64,000 bases of DNA from Caloramator sp. E03 (GTDB lineage Bacteria > Bacillota > Clostridia > Clostridiales > Caloramatoraceae): NCBI RefSeq assembly GCF_006016075.1, contig NZ_CP040093.1, positions 2,335,501 through 2,399,500 on the forward strand. Reading direction: 5' to 3'. Shown piece by piece: positions 35,681 to 44,889 of this stretch. The notes below the pieces were generated by a model, which saw nothing but the letters and a program-made list of their open reading frames with translations, was not told the DNA's origin and did no database searches. Within the stretch, counting starts at the first letter, position 1. Every line of letters begins with the position of its first letter. A program made the translations under genes and the position numbers.

Positions 35681-36955
35681 TTGAGCTTTACACAGATTGT
35701 AACAATTGCAGTGTTTATAATTACATTTATATTTATAGTAAGCGAAAAAATAAATAGAACTGTTGCAGCTATGATAGGGGCAATGTTTCTTCTTATAATA
35801 AGATTAATAAATGAAAAAAATGCAGTTAGTTTTATAGATTATACAACCGTTGGGGTACTTGTAGGAATGATGATAGTTGTAGGAATAATAAAAAGGACAG
35901 GGCTATTCCAATACATAGCAATTAAAACGGCAAAAATTGCAAAGGGAGAGCCTATGAGGATAATAATTCTCTTTGGAGTTATGACAGGATTATTATCAGC
36001 ATTTTTAGATAACGTTACCACAATACTTCTTATGATTCCAATAACTCTTGTTATTTCAAAACTTCTTAAAATCACTCCAATACCATTTATAATGTCTGAA
36101 GTTTTAGCATCTAATATTGGAGGTACTGGAACTTTAATTGGAGACCCTCCTAATATAATGATTGGTTCTGAGGCAGGCCTTAGTTTTCTAAATTTTATAA
36201 CAAATCTTTTTCCTGTAACTTTTATTATTCTTCTGCTTAGTGTTATAATTATAAGAAGGATATATAAAAATGAACTTATAGTGGATGATAAACTAAAAAA
36301 ACAGATTATGGAGCTTGACGAATTAAAGGCTATTACAGATAAAAAGCTTTTATATAAAAGCCTTATTGTTTTAGGCTTTATAATACTTGGATTTTTTATG
36401 CATGAGCATTTAAAATATGAATCTTCAACTGTTGCTCTAACTGGTGCTGCTGTACTACTTTTAATAAGCGGAATTGAAGTTGATGAAATATTAGTTGAAA
36501 TAGAATGGCCTACTATATTTTTCTTCATATCCCTTTTTATAATAGTAGGAACTCTTGAAGAGGTTGGAATAATAGATATACTTGCAAAGGCAGTTGTAAA
36601 CTTAACAAAGGGTAATTTAACTTTAACGGGAATAATAATACTTTGGTCCTCTGCGATTCTTTCAGCCTTTCTTGACAACATACCCTTTGTTGCAACTATG
36701 ATTCCTCTTATAAAAGGTCTTGGGGCAATATCCCATATAAATATAACTCCGCTGTGGTGGGCATTATCCCTTGGAGCATGTCTTGGAGGCAACGGAACCT
36801 TAATTGGTGCTTCAGCAAATGTTGTAACAGTTGGGGTTATGGAAAAAGAGGGTTATAAAATAACCTTTAAAGATTTTATGAAAATAGGTTTTCCAATAAT
36901 GATATTTTCTATAATAATATCAACTATTTATTTATTAATCTTTCAATTAAGATAG
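35681..36955 (+). CDS. ArsB/NhaD/CitM-superfamily ion transporter
   Basis: A 424-residue membrane protein with about 10-11 hydrophobic segments arranged as two similar halves. Signature stretches are GLLSAFLDNVTTILLMIPITL and GTGTLIGDPPNIMIGS in the first half and AILSAFLDNIPFVATMIPLI and GGNGTLIGASANVV in the second. This is the ion-transporter (IT) superfamily repeat of NhaD Na+/H+ antiporters, ArsB and P-protein-like permeases. The ion cannot be decided; there are no ars genes nearby. It starts at TTG after GGAGTGATAT and is followed by a small hypothetical gene 14 bp downstream. Confidence 0.88.
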   Translation: MSFTQIVTIAVFIITFIFIVSEKINRTVAAMIGAMFLLIIRLINEKNAVSFIDYTTVGVLVGMMIVVGIIKRTGLFQYIAIKTAKIAKGEPMRIIILFGVMTGLLSAFLDNVTTILLMIPITLVISKLLKITPIPFIMSEVLASNIGGTGTLIGDPPNIMIGSEAGLSFLNFITNLFPVTFIILLLSVIIIRRIYKNELIVDDKLKKQIMELDELKAITDKKLLYKSLIVLGFIILGFFMHEHLKYESSTVALTGAAVLLLISGIEVDEILVEIEWPTIFFFISLFIIVGTLEEVGIIDILAKAVVNLTKGNLTLTGIIILWSSAILSAFLDNIPFVATMIPLIKGLGAISHINITPLWWALSLGACLGGNGTLIGASANVVTVGVMEKEGYKITFKDFMKIGFPIMIFSIIISTIYLLIFQLR

Positions 36956-36969
36956 GGAGGGGTTGAATT

Positions 36970-37446
36970 ATGAAAGATATTGATGTAAAAGAAACTATGC
37001 ATGAGATGATGCTGAGGCAGATGGGGGCTGAAGTTACATGCTTTTTAGGAAAGCAATGCTTTGTAAAGTTTAATAAAGATGGATATGAAATAACTTATAC
37101 ATATAATATAAACCTTAAGAATAAATACTTCCTTCAAAGAATAAAACCCTATCCAATGAGTGCTGGTGTATTTGAAAATTTAAAAGATGTTGTAGAAATG
37201 ATTAAGATTGATGTTGAACAATTTGAGAATGTAATTAAAAGTGGGAAATTTGATAAGTTTTTAGATATAAATATAAAAATACTTGAGGCGGCAAGAAATT
37301 TAGAGGATTTATTTTTATACTATAAAGTTGATGAAAATGTTTTTGATGATTTACTTAAGCAAATAGATATAGTTAAAAAGAAGATATCTGATAATGCAAT
37401 CCCAGATAAAAGAGTATATTTTAAAAAAGATCCTGAAAGCTTATAA
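36970..37446 (+). CDS. Hypothetical cytoplasmic protein
   Basis: A 158-residue acidic/basic mixed protein with no signal peptide or membrane segment. The first 60 residues look beta-rich (AEVTCFLGKQCFVKF, YEITYTYNINLKNKYFLQRI); the rest looks helical, with repeated charged segments. I do not recognise a family. AGGGAGGGG lies before the ATG, 14 bp after the upstream transporter, so the two are probably one operon. Confidence 0.72.
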   Translation: MKDIDVKETMHEMMLRQMGAEVTCFLGKQCFVKFNKDGYEITYTYNINLKNKYFLQRIKPYPMSAGVFENLKDVVEMIKIDVEQFENVIKSGKFDKFLDINIKILEAARNLEDLFLYYKVDENVFDDLLKQIDIVKKKISDNAIPDKRVYFKKDPESL

Positions 37447-37480
37447 AATAGCCCTGCAAAGTTTTGCAGGGCTATTTTAT
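37445..37480. terminator. Bidirectional terminator
   Basis: A near-perfect palindrome (AAAATAGCCCTGCAAA with its complement) with T-runs both ways, placed between convergent genes and overlapping both stop codons. Confidence 0.88.
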
Positions 37481-38878
37481 ATCAACCATTGTCCATGCAG
37501 TATTATCAAGAATTTCTCCTTTAAATGAAGTATTTACATTAATAAAAATATGTTTAAATTCGTTAATGATATTTTTACTTATAACTATGTGAATTAAATG
37601 ACCTTTTTTAGTAAAAGATATTCCATTAGTATTTACTATGGACAATTTAGATTTTGTTTTTAATATCATCCTATTATTGTATATAGAAATGTTCAGCCTT
37701 TTAACTTCGTTGTTAAAAAAGAATATATTGAAATTATAAGTTATATATCTGTTTATGTTTCTGGTTGTTTCTAAAAATATATGAAGGTTATCTTGATTTG
37801 ATATTTCGGCATATACTCCTTTTATATCAGAGCTTTTGCTTATATTGAGCTTAATTTCATCCTGTGTAGGGTCATATATTATTTTATTATTTTTGTTCGG
37901 AATAATTTTAGAATCATCATTTTCAAATGTAACCATATCTTTATTATCAAGCTCCCCAAAAAGTTCGTTTTTCCTTATAAAAGCATTCATCAAAGGAGCA
38001 AGTGCTTTTATTTGTGTTTTATATGAATGAATAATTTTCTCTTTTAATTCTATTTCATCATTATTTAAACTTAGCTTATACCAAATTGTGCCTGTATTGA
38101 TGAGTTTAGCTGGAGGTATAAGGTTTATTGAAGTATCCTTTTTTAAAGGAGCTGGCCAATCTCCTCTATGAACAAGGTATAAAATCTCCTTGGCATTATA
38201 TTTTAAATCAGTGAGTGCGTATTTTACAAAGCAGTAGGTTGCCCAGTGATCAGGGTGCCGGTCATTGGCATGAGGAAATACTATATAGTCAGGTTTATAA
38301 TCCTGTATAATCTCTTCAATATCTTTTGCTAAATCTTCTCCACAGTAAATTGCTGATTTATTATAGCAGTTAGAGTATGGGGATTTGTTGCAGTGAGTAT
38401 AGGGACTTGTATAAGGGTTTTTATTATCCCAGTTGTTCATCCATAGATTGTCAATTCCCCCATCAGGATACCCCAAAAAAATAATGTCATTTTGGCTAAC
38501 TCCAACAATACCCAATGCTTTGATGCTTTCTTTTTGCCTTTCATATCCAAATTTTATATAGTCTAATGGTTTAATTCGAATTTTTAGATTGTTAATTATA
38601 GCTGCTTTTTTAAATCCATCTCCGTTAGTTATAAATACAACATTGACTTTTCCATGCTCCATAATTGCTTTTTTAATAAGCATACACGCACCAAGAGATT
38701 CGTCATCATTATGAGGTGCTATAATTAACAACTTTTTGTTATTGAAGTTTATATTAAGCTCGTTTAAATTAACTTTTGCAAAATAATTTGAAATAAATTC
38801 CCTTGATAAAAATAAAATGCAAAATGTGATTATAAGTAACGTTATATATGAGATGAATTTCTTTAAGCTTATCTTCAT
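37472..38878 (-). CDS. PIG-L family deacetylase, membrane-anchored, with extra C-terminal domain
   Basis: A 468-residue protein with an N-terminal membrane helix (about 9-28) and an extracytoplasmic PIG-L/LmbE domain. Zinc-site motifs are IAPHNDDESLGACMLI and FPHANDRHPDHWATY. The family removes N-acetyl groups from sugars such as GlcNAc-containing lipids, bacillithiol or mycothiol precursors and polysaccharides. The last 150 residues form an additional beta-rich domain that may bind carbohydrate; this is unusual for small LmbE proteins. GGTGATTTGA supports the ATG. An outward-facing location suggests a cell-wall or capsule substrate. Confidence 0.88.
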   Translation of the reverse strand: MKISLKKFISYITLLIITFCILFLSREFISNYFAKVNLNELNINFNNKKLLIIAPHNDDESLGACMLIKKAIMEHGKVNVVFITNGDGFKKAAIINNLKIRIKPLDYIKFGYERQKESIKALGIVGVSQNDIIFLGYPDGGIDNLWMNNWDNKNPYTSPYTHCNKSPYSNCYNKSAIYCGEDLAKDIEEIIQDYKPDYIVFPHANDRHPDHWATYCFVKYALTDLKYNAKEILYLVHRGDWPAPLKKDTSINLIPPAKLINTGTIWYKLSLNNDEIELKEKIIHSYKTQIKALAPLMNAFIRKNELFGELDNKDMVTFENDDSKIIPNKNNKIIYDPTQDEIKLNISKSSDIKGVYAEISNQDNLHIFLETTRNINRYITYNFNIFFFNNEVKRLNISIYNNRMILKTKSKLSIVNTNGISFTKKGHLIHIVISKNIINEFKHIFINVNTSFKGEILDNTAWTMVDIK

Positions 38879-39057
38879 TCAAATCACCAGTAGCATAAAA
38901 TAGAATTTCTTAATATATAGTTATTATAACATTATATATTTAAGTATTTTTTGATAAATATTGAATTTATTTAAAATAATTCTAAATAGCTATACTTTAG
39001 AGAGTTAACTTCTATTTTGCAATAAAGAGCATATATTAATATGTAAGGGGGGATGGG

Positions 39058-39759
39058 ATGAGAAGAGTGGCTTTGCTTTTTGTAATAATAAGTATGTGTA
39101 TACTTGTTGCAATTGGCGGGACATTTACTTTTTTAGAAAGCAATAGTGTATTAAAACAAAAAAGAAGTATTGAAGTACTAAAACCAGTAAAAAATATTAG
39201 CTTGCTTATAGATGAGTATACAGGTAAAATATATGTACTATATGATAATAAAATTACTAAGTCATATATAATAAAAGATTGCATGGCATACTCTTCATTT
39301 CCCGAAGGAAACTGGGCTGTTAACGGTAAATATGTTTGGAATCACAGTTTTGGCATAATAATTAATACAGGTTGGGGATATTACATCATACATGGAGAAA
39401 ATCATGCATTTAAAATAAATAATAATGCAATATTAGGTTGTATAAAGCTTTTAAACAAAGATATGCTTGAAATTTATAAAGACGTACAGTATGGTACACA
39501 GATAAGAATTGAAAAATATAATAAAATATTTAATAAATATAAAGTTTTGAAAGTTGGAGATATAGGTTGGGAAGTTTTTGAAATTCAAAACAAGTTAAAA
39601 AAATTAGGATACTATAGTGGATATCCTAATGGAATTTATGATAATAATTTGAAAGCTTCAGTGAATAATTATCAAAAAAATAATGGATTAGAAGTAAAAA
39701 GTTGTTTTGGATATGATTTTTATAATAATTTAGATGAAAAATTCATATTAAATCCATAG
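39058..39759 (+). CDS. L,D-transpeptidase (YkuD) with peptidoglycan-binding domain
   Basis: A 233-residue exported enzyme: N-terminal membrane/signal segment (about 4-26), a YkuD domain (about 48-155) and a C-terminal PG-binding-1 repeat (VGDIGWEVFEIQNKLKKLGY, YDNNLKASVNNYQKN). The catalytic cysteine lies in ILGCIKL, with the paired histidine in YIIHGENH. The classical SHGC is changed to ILGC, while His and Cys remain. L,D-transpeptidases make 3-3 cross-links, which are common in clostridia. AGGGGGGATGGG precedes the ATG. Confidence 0.88.
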   Translation: MRRVALLFVIISMCILVAIGGTFTFLESNSVLKQKRSIEVLKPVKNISLLIDEYTGKIYVLYDNKITKSYIIKDCMAYSSFPEGNWAVNGKYVWNHSFGIIINTGWGYYIIHGENHAFKINNNAILGCIKLLNKDMLEIYKDVQYGTQIRIEKYNKIFNKYKVLKVGDIGWEVFEIQNKLKKLGYYSGYPNGIYDNNLKASVNNYQKNNGLEVKSCFGYDFYNNLDEKFILNP

Positions 39760-39764
39760 AATTT

Positions 39765-39829
39765 AAAAAGGATTTATATACTGCTTATTAAAGTAAATAA
39801 ATTAAGATAGCAGTATATAAATCCTTTTT
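39765..39829. terminator. Long perfect hairpin, probable bidirectional terminator
   Basis: A 21-bp perfect stem (AAAAAGGATTTATATACTGCT with its complement) and a 23-nt A/T-rich loop between convergent genes. The A and T runs at the ends suit termination on both strands, though the stem is longer than usual. Confidence 0.75.
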
Positions 39830-40885
39830 TTATAGATTTTTAAAATCCGTTAAGAGAGATTTGATTTCGTTATATTTATCGAGGTAACTAAAAAAGGAAT
39901 CAGTAATTGAATTAAATTGATTGTTTAGATTATCAAATTGCATATTGACTTCCATTAGCTTCAATTGATCACTTCCAGCCTCTTCAAGTTTATAAAGGTT
40001 GGATTTAAAATCCAAACAGTAGTTTGAATATTCATTTAAAAAAGTATTGAATTTTTGATGCTGCTGTGCAACCTTAACGGGTACTGAGAGGCTATTATAA
40101 GATTTTGATATTGAATCTAAGTTTGAAAGCTTATCTTCAATTTTTATATATACATTTTCAAGGGTTGATTTTCCATTTCTAATATCTTCAAGTTCTTTTG
40201 AAAGATTTGTTTTTATGTTTTGATAGTCTGAAATTATTTTATCCATTGAAGAAAAATAGTTTGTATATTGTTCCAAAAGCCTTGATTTAGCTTCAAAATC
40301 GCTATAAGCTCTCGAAGCATATTGATATACTTTATCAGAAAGTGCAAGGATATCTGAGGGAAGGATTATGTATACCTTATCTAACTTCGATGTTTCATAG
40401 TGCTGATAGGTTTGCTTTATATATTCTTCAAGGTCACTGGTTGCCTTTTTTAAGTTGTTTGATTTTGTATTTTTTAGTATAAGAAGCGTTTGAGTATATA
40501 TTTTTTTATTGAGTGTAACTCCTTGAACTAAATTATCAAATTGAGCTTTATATTTTGGTAAAGGTTTTATTTCATTTAAGCTGTTAATAACTTTTTGAAA
40601 GGTGCTTTCTGACTTTGATAAATTTGATATTATATCATTGAGTTTTGTAATATCATTTACATCAAGCTGGTCAATATCCTTTAGAGTTTGTGAAGCTTCT
40701 TTATTCACAGAATCAATGATTATTTTTTGCTTGTACAATGAATTTATATAGTTTGAATCTTCTTTTTTTTGGATAAAATAATAGGTTGTAAATAGAATAA
40801 GAAGAGAAAGAACTAATGTTGAAACCGTTAATAAAATTTTTTGTTCTCTTTTTAATCCTTTTTCTTTATCATACCTTTGACTCAA
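39830..40885 (-). CDS. Membrane-anchored coiled-coil protein of unknown function
   Basis: About 351 residues: a short basic cytoplasmic tail, one membrane helix (LLTVSTLVLSLLILFTTYYF) and about 310 extracytoplasmic residues that are almost all helical and rich in Asn, Ser, Lys and Leu (for example LNDIISNLSKSESTFQKVIN), suggesting coiled coils or helical bundles. I recognise no catalytic motif. The frame extends to an ATG at 40900, but that ATG is part of the ATGGAGGGGAT ribosome binding site, and the TTG at 40885 is well spaced. It is divergent from cdaA. Confidence 0.75.
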   Translation of the reverse strand: MSQRYDKEKGLKREQKILLTVSTLVLSLLILFTTYYFIQKKEDSNYINSLYKQKIIIDSVNKEASQTLKDIDQLDVNDITKLNDIISNLSKSESTFQKVINSLNEIKPLPKYKAQFDNLVQGVTLNKKIYTQTLLILKNTKSNNLKKATSDLEEYIKQTYQHYETSKLDKVYIILPSDILALSDKVYQYASRAYSDFEAKSRLLEQYTNYFSSMDKIISDYQNIKTNLSKELEDIRNGKSTLENVYIKIEDKLSNLDSISKSYNSLSVPVKVAQQHQKFNTFLNEYSNYCLDFKSNLYKLEEAGSDQLKLMEVNMQFDNLNNQFNSITDSFFSYLDKYNEIKSLLTDFKNL

Positions 40886-41089
40886 GGTTATCCCCTCCAT
40901 TTAAGGCTTACTAATTACTATTATATAACATATAAACTAAATTATGAATATTAAGGAGTTTTATTAAGAGATTGATGGTATTTTTTCAAAATTCTTTCCA
41001 CATTATTAAATTTTAATTCATATTTTTTGTACAATACACTTTGTTTTTAGTATATAATTATTATAGATTCATTCTAAGGAGAGGAGAAA

Positions 41090-41932
41090 ATGGGGAATCT
41101 ATCAAGCATCTTAAGTCTAATAAAGAATATAGAACCTCGGAATGTAATAGACATTTTAATAGTAGCCTATATATTTTATAAAATACTGATGCTTATAAAA
41201 GAAACGCGTGCAGAACAGCTTATAAAGGGACTTGTACTTGTAGTTATTGTAATGAAATTAAGCCAGGTTTTAGGTTTTGTTACTTTATATTGGATTATTC
41301 AAAATACTTTAACTGTTGGACTTATTGCAATTATAATAATTTTTCAGCCAGAGCTTAGAAAAGCTCTTGAACACCTTGGAAGAAGCAGATTTTTTACTAA
41401 AAAATTTTTTGAGAGCGAAGAGGAAATGGAAAGGATTGTTAATGAGATTGCAATAGCAGCATCTAATCTATCAAGTACAAAAACAGGTGCTCTTATTGTA
41501 ATTGAACAGGAAACAGGACTTTCAGATTTTGCTCAAAGTGGTGTAAAACTCGATGCAATTGTTTCATCTTCTTTACTTGAAAATATATTTTTTGAAAACT
41601 CACCCCTTCATGATGGAGCTGTTATAATAAAAAAGGATAGGATATATGCTGCAGCCTGCGTTATGCCATTGACAGATCAATTTGTCAGTAAAGAACTTGG
41701 GACAAGGCATAGGGCAGCAATAGGGATAACTGAGAATTCCGATGCTATAGCTATTGTAGTATCTGAGGAAACAGGAACCATTTCACTTGCAATAAATGGT
41801 AAACTCACAAGAAATTATAATGCTGAAAGGCTGATACTTGTACTTAAAAAGATTTTTATACGTAAAATGGAAAATTATAATACTATGTTTAAGAGGGTGA
41901 AAACGTGGATTACAAAGACAAAGAGCAAATAA
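41090..41932 (+). CDS. cdaA: Diadenylate cyclase CdaA
   Basis: A 280-residue membrane enzyme that makes cyclic di-AMP from two ATP. Three N-terminal membrane helices (about 15-90) precede the DAC domain with the catalytic NSPLHDGAVIIKKDRI and GTRHRAAIGITE motifs, both intact. c-di-AMP controls potassium and osmolyte transport and cell-wall homeostasis. It overlaps cdaR by 28 bases, and AGGAGAGGAG precedes the ATG. In Bacillus the order is cdaA-cdaR-glmM; here glmM lies 13.5 kb downstream with glmS instead. Confidence 0.96.
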   Translation: MGNLSSILSLIKNIEPRNVIDILIVAYIFYKILMLIKETRAEQLIKGLVLVVIVMKLSQVLGFVTLYWIIQNTLTVGLIAIIIIFQPELRKALEHLGRSRFFTKKFFESEEEMERIVNEIAIAASNLSSTKTGALIVIEQETGLSDFAQSGVKLDAIVSSSLLENIFFENSPLHDGAVIIKKDRIYAAACVMPLTDQFVSKELGTRHRAAIGITENSDAIAIVVSEETGTISLAINGKLTRNYNAERLILVLKKIFIRKMENYNTMFKRVKTWITKTKSK

Positions 41933-43113
41933 TGGCAATTATTGCTTCCCTCTTTATTGCGTTTATATTATGGCTCTATGTTATGGGAGAAAAAAATCCT
42001 ATTCAGACTAAAGTTATACAAAACGTTGAGGTTAACCTTGTAAATACTGAAAATATAGAAGAATCTAATTTAGCTCTTATCCCAAATCAAAAGTTTACTG
42101 TTGATCTTACAGTAACAGGAAGAGCTCTTGATGTTTATAATGCAAAGCCTGAAGACTTTAGACTTGAAGCTGATATGGGAGGGTACCTTAAAAAAGGTGA
42201 CAACAATATACCAGTTGAAGTAAAATCTACTGCTAAAGGTGTACAGGTAGTTAATAAAAATGGCTATATGAGCATTAAAGTAAAACTTGATCTTTTGGTT
42301 GAGAAAACTGTTCCTATAACAATAAACATAACAGGTAATACGAAAGCTGGTTATGGATATGTTAAGCCAGTTGTAAGGCCTACGGAAGCTCTTATATCAG
42401 GTGCTGCAACTTATGTAAATTCAGTAGCTTCAGCTTATGGGCAAATGGATATTAGTAATGCTCAATCTGATGTTACAAGCTCTATACCAATAAAGGTTCT
42501 TGATAAGGAAGGAAGAATAGTACAAAATGTAACTATTGAACCAAAGTTTATAGATGTATTTGTACCTGTAAAACTTTCAAAGACTGTTCCAGTTGTTGTA
42601 AAGACTAAAGATGAGCTTCCCAAGGATAAGGTGTTAAAAGCCATAAAGGCTAGCAATGAAACATTGATGATTCTTGGAGATGCAAATATTCTTAAGAAGA
42701 TAGATTCTATTAGTACAGTAGAGTTTGATCTCTCTAATATAACATCTTCAGTAACTAAGGATGTTCCTTTAGATATTCCTAAAGATATAGATGTTTTTGG
42801 AGGAATAAAAAGTATAAATGTAGATTTTATAGTAGAAAATAAGGTTGAAAAAACAATAAGTGTGCCAATTGAATTTGTAAATAAAAATAATGATTATACT
42901 TATAATTTTGAAAAAGAATACGTTGAAGTTACTTTTACTGGTGCAGAGAGCATAATGAAAGAAATAGACCAAAAAGACTTTAGTATAACAGCAGATTTAA
43001 AAGATTTAGGAGAAGGAACATATAATGTACCTATAAAGCTTCAAGCACCTTCCTATATTCAGGTTAAAAGTAAAAGTATAGAAAAAGTTTTTGTTACAAT
43101 ACAAAAAAAATAA
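41905..43113 (+). CDS. cdaR: CdaR (YbbR-domain) regulator of CdaA
   Basis: A 402-residue protein with one N-terminal membrane helix (about 10-28) and four YbbR-like beta domains outside the membrane (for example LVEKTVPITINITGN, KTVPVVVKTKDELP, VEKTISVPIEFVNKN). CdaR binds and modulates CdaA. The GTG start has GAGGGTGAAAAC upstream within the cdaA 3' end, so translation is coupled. The next gene follows directly. Confidence 0.93.
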   Translation: MDYKDKEQIMAIIASLFIAFILWLYVMGEKNPIQTKVIQNVEVNLVNTENIEESNLALIPNQKFTVDLTVTGRALDVYNAKPEDFRLEADMGGYLKKGDNNIPVEVKSTAKGVQVVNKNGYMSIKVKLDLLVEKTVPITINITGNTKAGYGYVKPVVRPTEALISGAATYVNSVASAYGQMDISNAQSDVTSSIPIKVLDKEGRIVQNVTIEPKFIDVFVPVKLSKTVPVVVKTKDELPKDKVLKAIKASNETLMILGDANILKKIDSISTVEFDLSNITSSVTKDVPLDIPKDIDVFGGIKSINVDFIVENKVEKTISVPIEFVNKNNDYTYNFEKEYVEVTFTGAESIMKEIDQKDFSITADLKDLGEGTYNVPIKLQAPSYIQVKSKSIEKVFVTIQKK

Positions 43114-43124
43114 TGGAGGAGCGT

Positions 43125-44723
43125 ATGACTTTAAGAATTAACAATATTAGACTTTCTATTAATGATGATCCGTCTAAGTTAAGAAAAATAGCAGCAGGAC
43201 TAATAGGAATAAGCGTTAATGATATTAAAAATTTTAAAATAGTAAAGGAATCCATAGATGCAAGAAGAAAAAATAAAATAGATTTCATATATCAAGTTGA
43301 GCTTAAATTTGAAGGAGAAGAAAAGGTTTTATTAAAGGATAACAAAGATATAGTAGTTGTTGAAGATAAGGAAGATACTATAAATATTGGACATGAAAAG
43401 CTTAATAACAGGCCTATTATAATAGGGAGTGGACCGGCAGGATTATTTGCCGGTCTTGTCATGGCGAAAAATGGATATAAACCAATAATACTTGAGAGAG
43501 GGGAATGCGTTGAAGAAAGAACGAAAAAAATAAATAAGTTTTGGCAGTTTGGAAAGCTTGATACAGAATGCAATATACAGTTTGGAGAAGGAGGAGCAGG
43601 AACCTTTTCTGATGGCAAACTTACAACAAGAATTAAAGACAAAAGATGTGATTATGTTCTTGAGGAACTTGTAAATTTTGGAGCTCCAAAGGAAATAACA
43701 TATTCCTTTAAGCCTCATATAGGTACTGATATTTTGAAAAAGGTAGTTGTAAATATTAGAAACAAAATAATAGAACTTGGAGGAGAGGTTAGATTTAATT
43801 CAAAGGTTACAGATTTTGTAATTAAAGATGGAAAAATAAAATCAGTAAAGATTAATGATGAGTATGAAATCCCATGCGATGTTGTGATAGCAGCTATAGG
43901 GCACAGTGCAAGGGATACCTTTAAAGTTTTATTTAATAAAGGTGCACTTTTAACACAAAAACCTTTTGCTATAGGTGTTAGAATAGAGCACCTTCAAAGC
44001 ATGATTGATGAGAGGCAGTATGGAATATTTGCCAATCATCCAAGGCTTAAGGCAGCTGATTATAGGTTGACATATACCAGTAAGAAATATAATCGCCCTT
44101 GTTATAGCTTTTGTATGTGCCCAGGAGGGTATGTGGTTGCTGCCTCCTCTGAAGAAGGCATGGTTGTAACAAATGGTATGAGTGAATATAAAAGGGATGG
44201 TAAAAATGCAAATAGTGCAATAGTGGTTGGGGTTGGACCTGATGATTTTAATTCAAATCATCCTTTAGCTGGTGTAGATTTTCAAAGACATTATGAAAGG
44301 CTTGCATTTAAAGTTGGTGGAGAAGATTATATGGCCCCTGTTCAGCTTGTTGGTGATTTTTTAAACAATGAATTATCATCAAGGATAGGAATTGTTGAAC
44401 CTACATATACAAGAGGATATAGATTTGGAAAAATTAGCGAATGTCTTCCAAACTATGTTGTAAGTGTATTAAAGGAAGGTCTATTGGAGTTTGACAAAAA
44501 GATAAAAGGATTTGCTGATTACGATGCTGTGATTACAGGAATAGAAACAAGAACATCGTCCCCAGTTAGAATTGAAAGGGATGAAAGATGTGAGTGTAAA
44601 ACGATAAAGGGATTATATCCCGCTGGTGAAGGAGCAGGATATGCAGGAGGTATAATCTCATCGGCTGTAGATGGAATAAGAGTTGCTGAAAATATAATGG
44701 AAAAATTTGCACCATTAATATAG
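43125..44723 (+). CDS. NAD(P)/FAD-dependent dehydrogenase (COG2509 type)
   Basis: About 532 residues. The N-terminal 90 residues form a small alpha/beta domain; the FAD-binding Rossmann motif is PIIIGSGPAGLFAGLVMAKNG, with a second glycine-rich stretch EGGAGTFSDGKLTTR and the C-terminal LYPAGEGAGYAGGIISSAVDG. Such proteins are common next to cdaR in clostridia, but their electron acceptor and substrate are unknown. The frame starts at 43113 with an ATG that is part of the ribosome binding site ATGGAGGAG; the ATG at 43125 is preferred. Co-transcription with cdaA-cdaR is likely. Confidence 0.9.
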   Translation: MTLRINNIRLSINDDPSKLRKIAAGLIGISVNDIKNFKIVKESIDARRKNKIDFIYQVELKFEGEEKVLLKDNKDIVVVEDKEDTINIGHEKLNNRPIIIGSGPAGLFAGLVMAKNGYKPIILERGECVEERTKKINKFWQFGKLDTECNIQFGEGGAGTFSDGKLTTRIKDKRCDYVLEELVNFGAPKEITYSFKPHIGTDILKKVVVNIRNKIIELGGEVRFNSKVTDFVIKDGKIKSVKINDEYEIPCDVVIAAIGHSARDTFKVLFNKGALLTQKPFAIGVRIEHLQSMIDERQYGIFANHPRLKAADYRLTYTSKKYNRPCYSFCMCPGGYVVAASSEEGMVVTNGMSEYKRDGKNANSAIVVGVGPDDFNSNHPLAGVDFQRHYERLAFKVGGEDYMAPVQLVGDFLNNELSSRIGIVEPTYTRGYRFGKISECLPNYVVSVLKEGLLEFDKKIKGFADYDAVITGIETRTSSPVRIERDERCECKTIKGLYPAGEGAGYAGGIISSAVDGIRVAENIMEKFAPLI

Positions 44724-44771
44724 CACTTTACTTTGTTAAATAAAAAATTAAGTATATTAGTTGTTGAAATA

Positions 44772-44829
44772 ATATAGCATATACATTAAAATAATATTGG
44801 TTGAAATATTTTGCGTGTATATGCTATAT
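44772..44829. promoter_or_regulatory. Inverted repeat upstream of the buk-ptb-buk-vor operon
   Basis: A perfect 14-bp inverted repeat (ATATAGCATATACA and its complement) with a 30-bp centre lies 60 bp upstream of the first gene. It could be a regulator binding site or loop; no protein can be named. Confidence 0.45.
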
Positions 44830-44889
44830 AAATATTTAAATTTTTTAAAATATTTATACCATTATGATATTTTAAAAGGTGGGATGTAT

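Noticed and set aside
35839..36792. Long minus-strand ORF of 317 residues
   Set aside because: It is the antisense shadow of the NhaD/ArsB-type transporter, with low-complexity Ile/Ser composition and no ribosome binding site.
43292..43642. Minus-strand ORF of 116 residues
   Set aside because: Antisense to the FAD-dependent dehydrogenase, Ser/Pro-rich, no ribosome binding site.
44795..44815. Sigma-54 promoter before the buk operon
   Set aside because: GG and GC elements are present, but they are 12 bp apart instead of the required 10.
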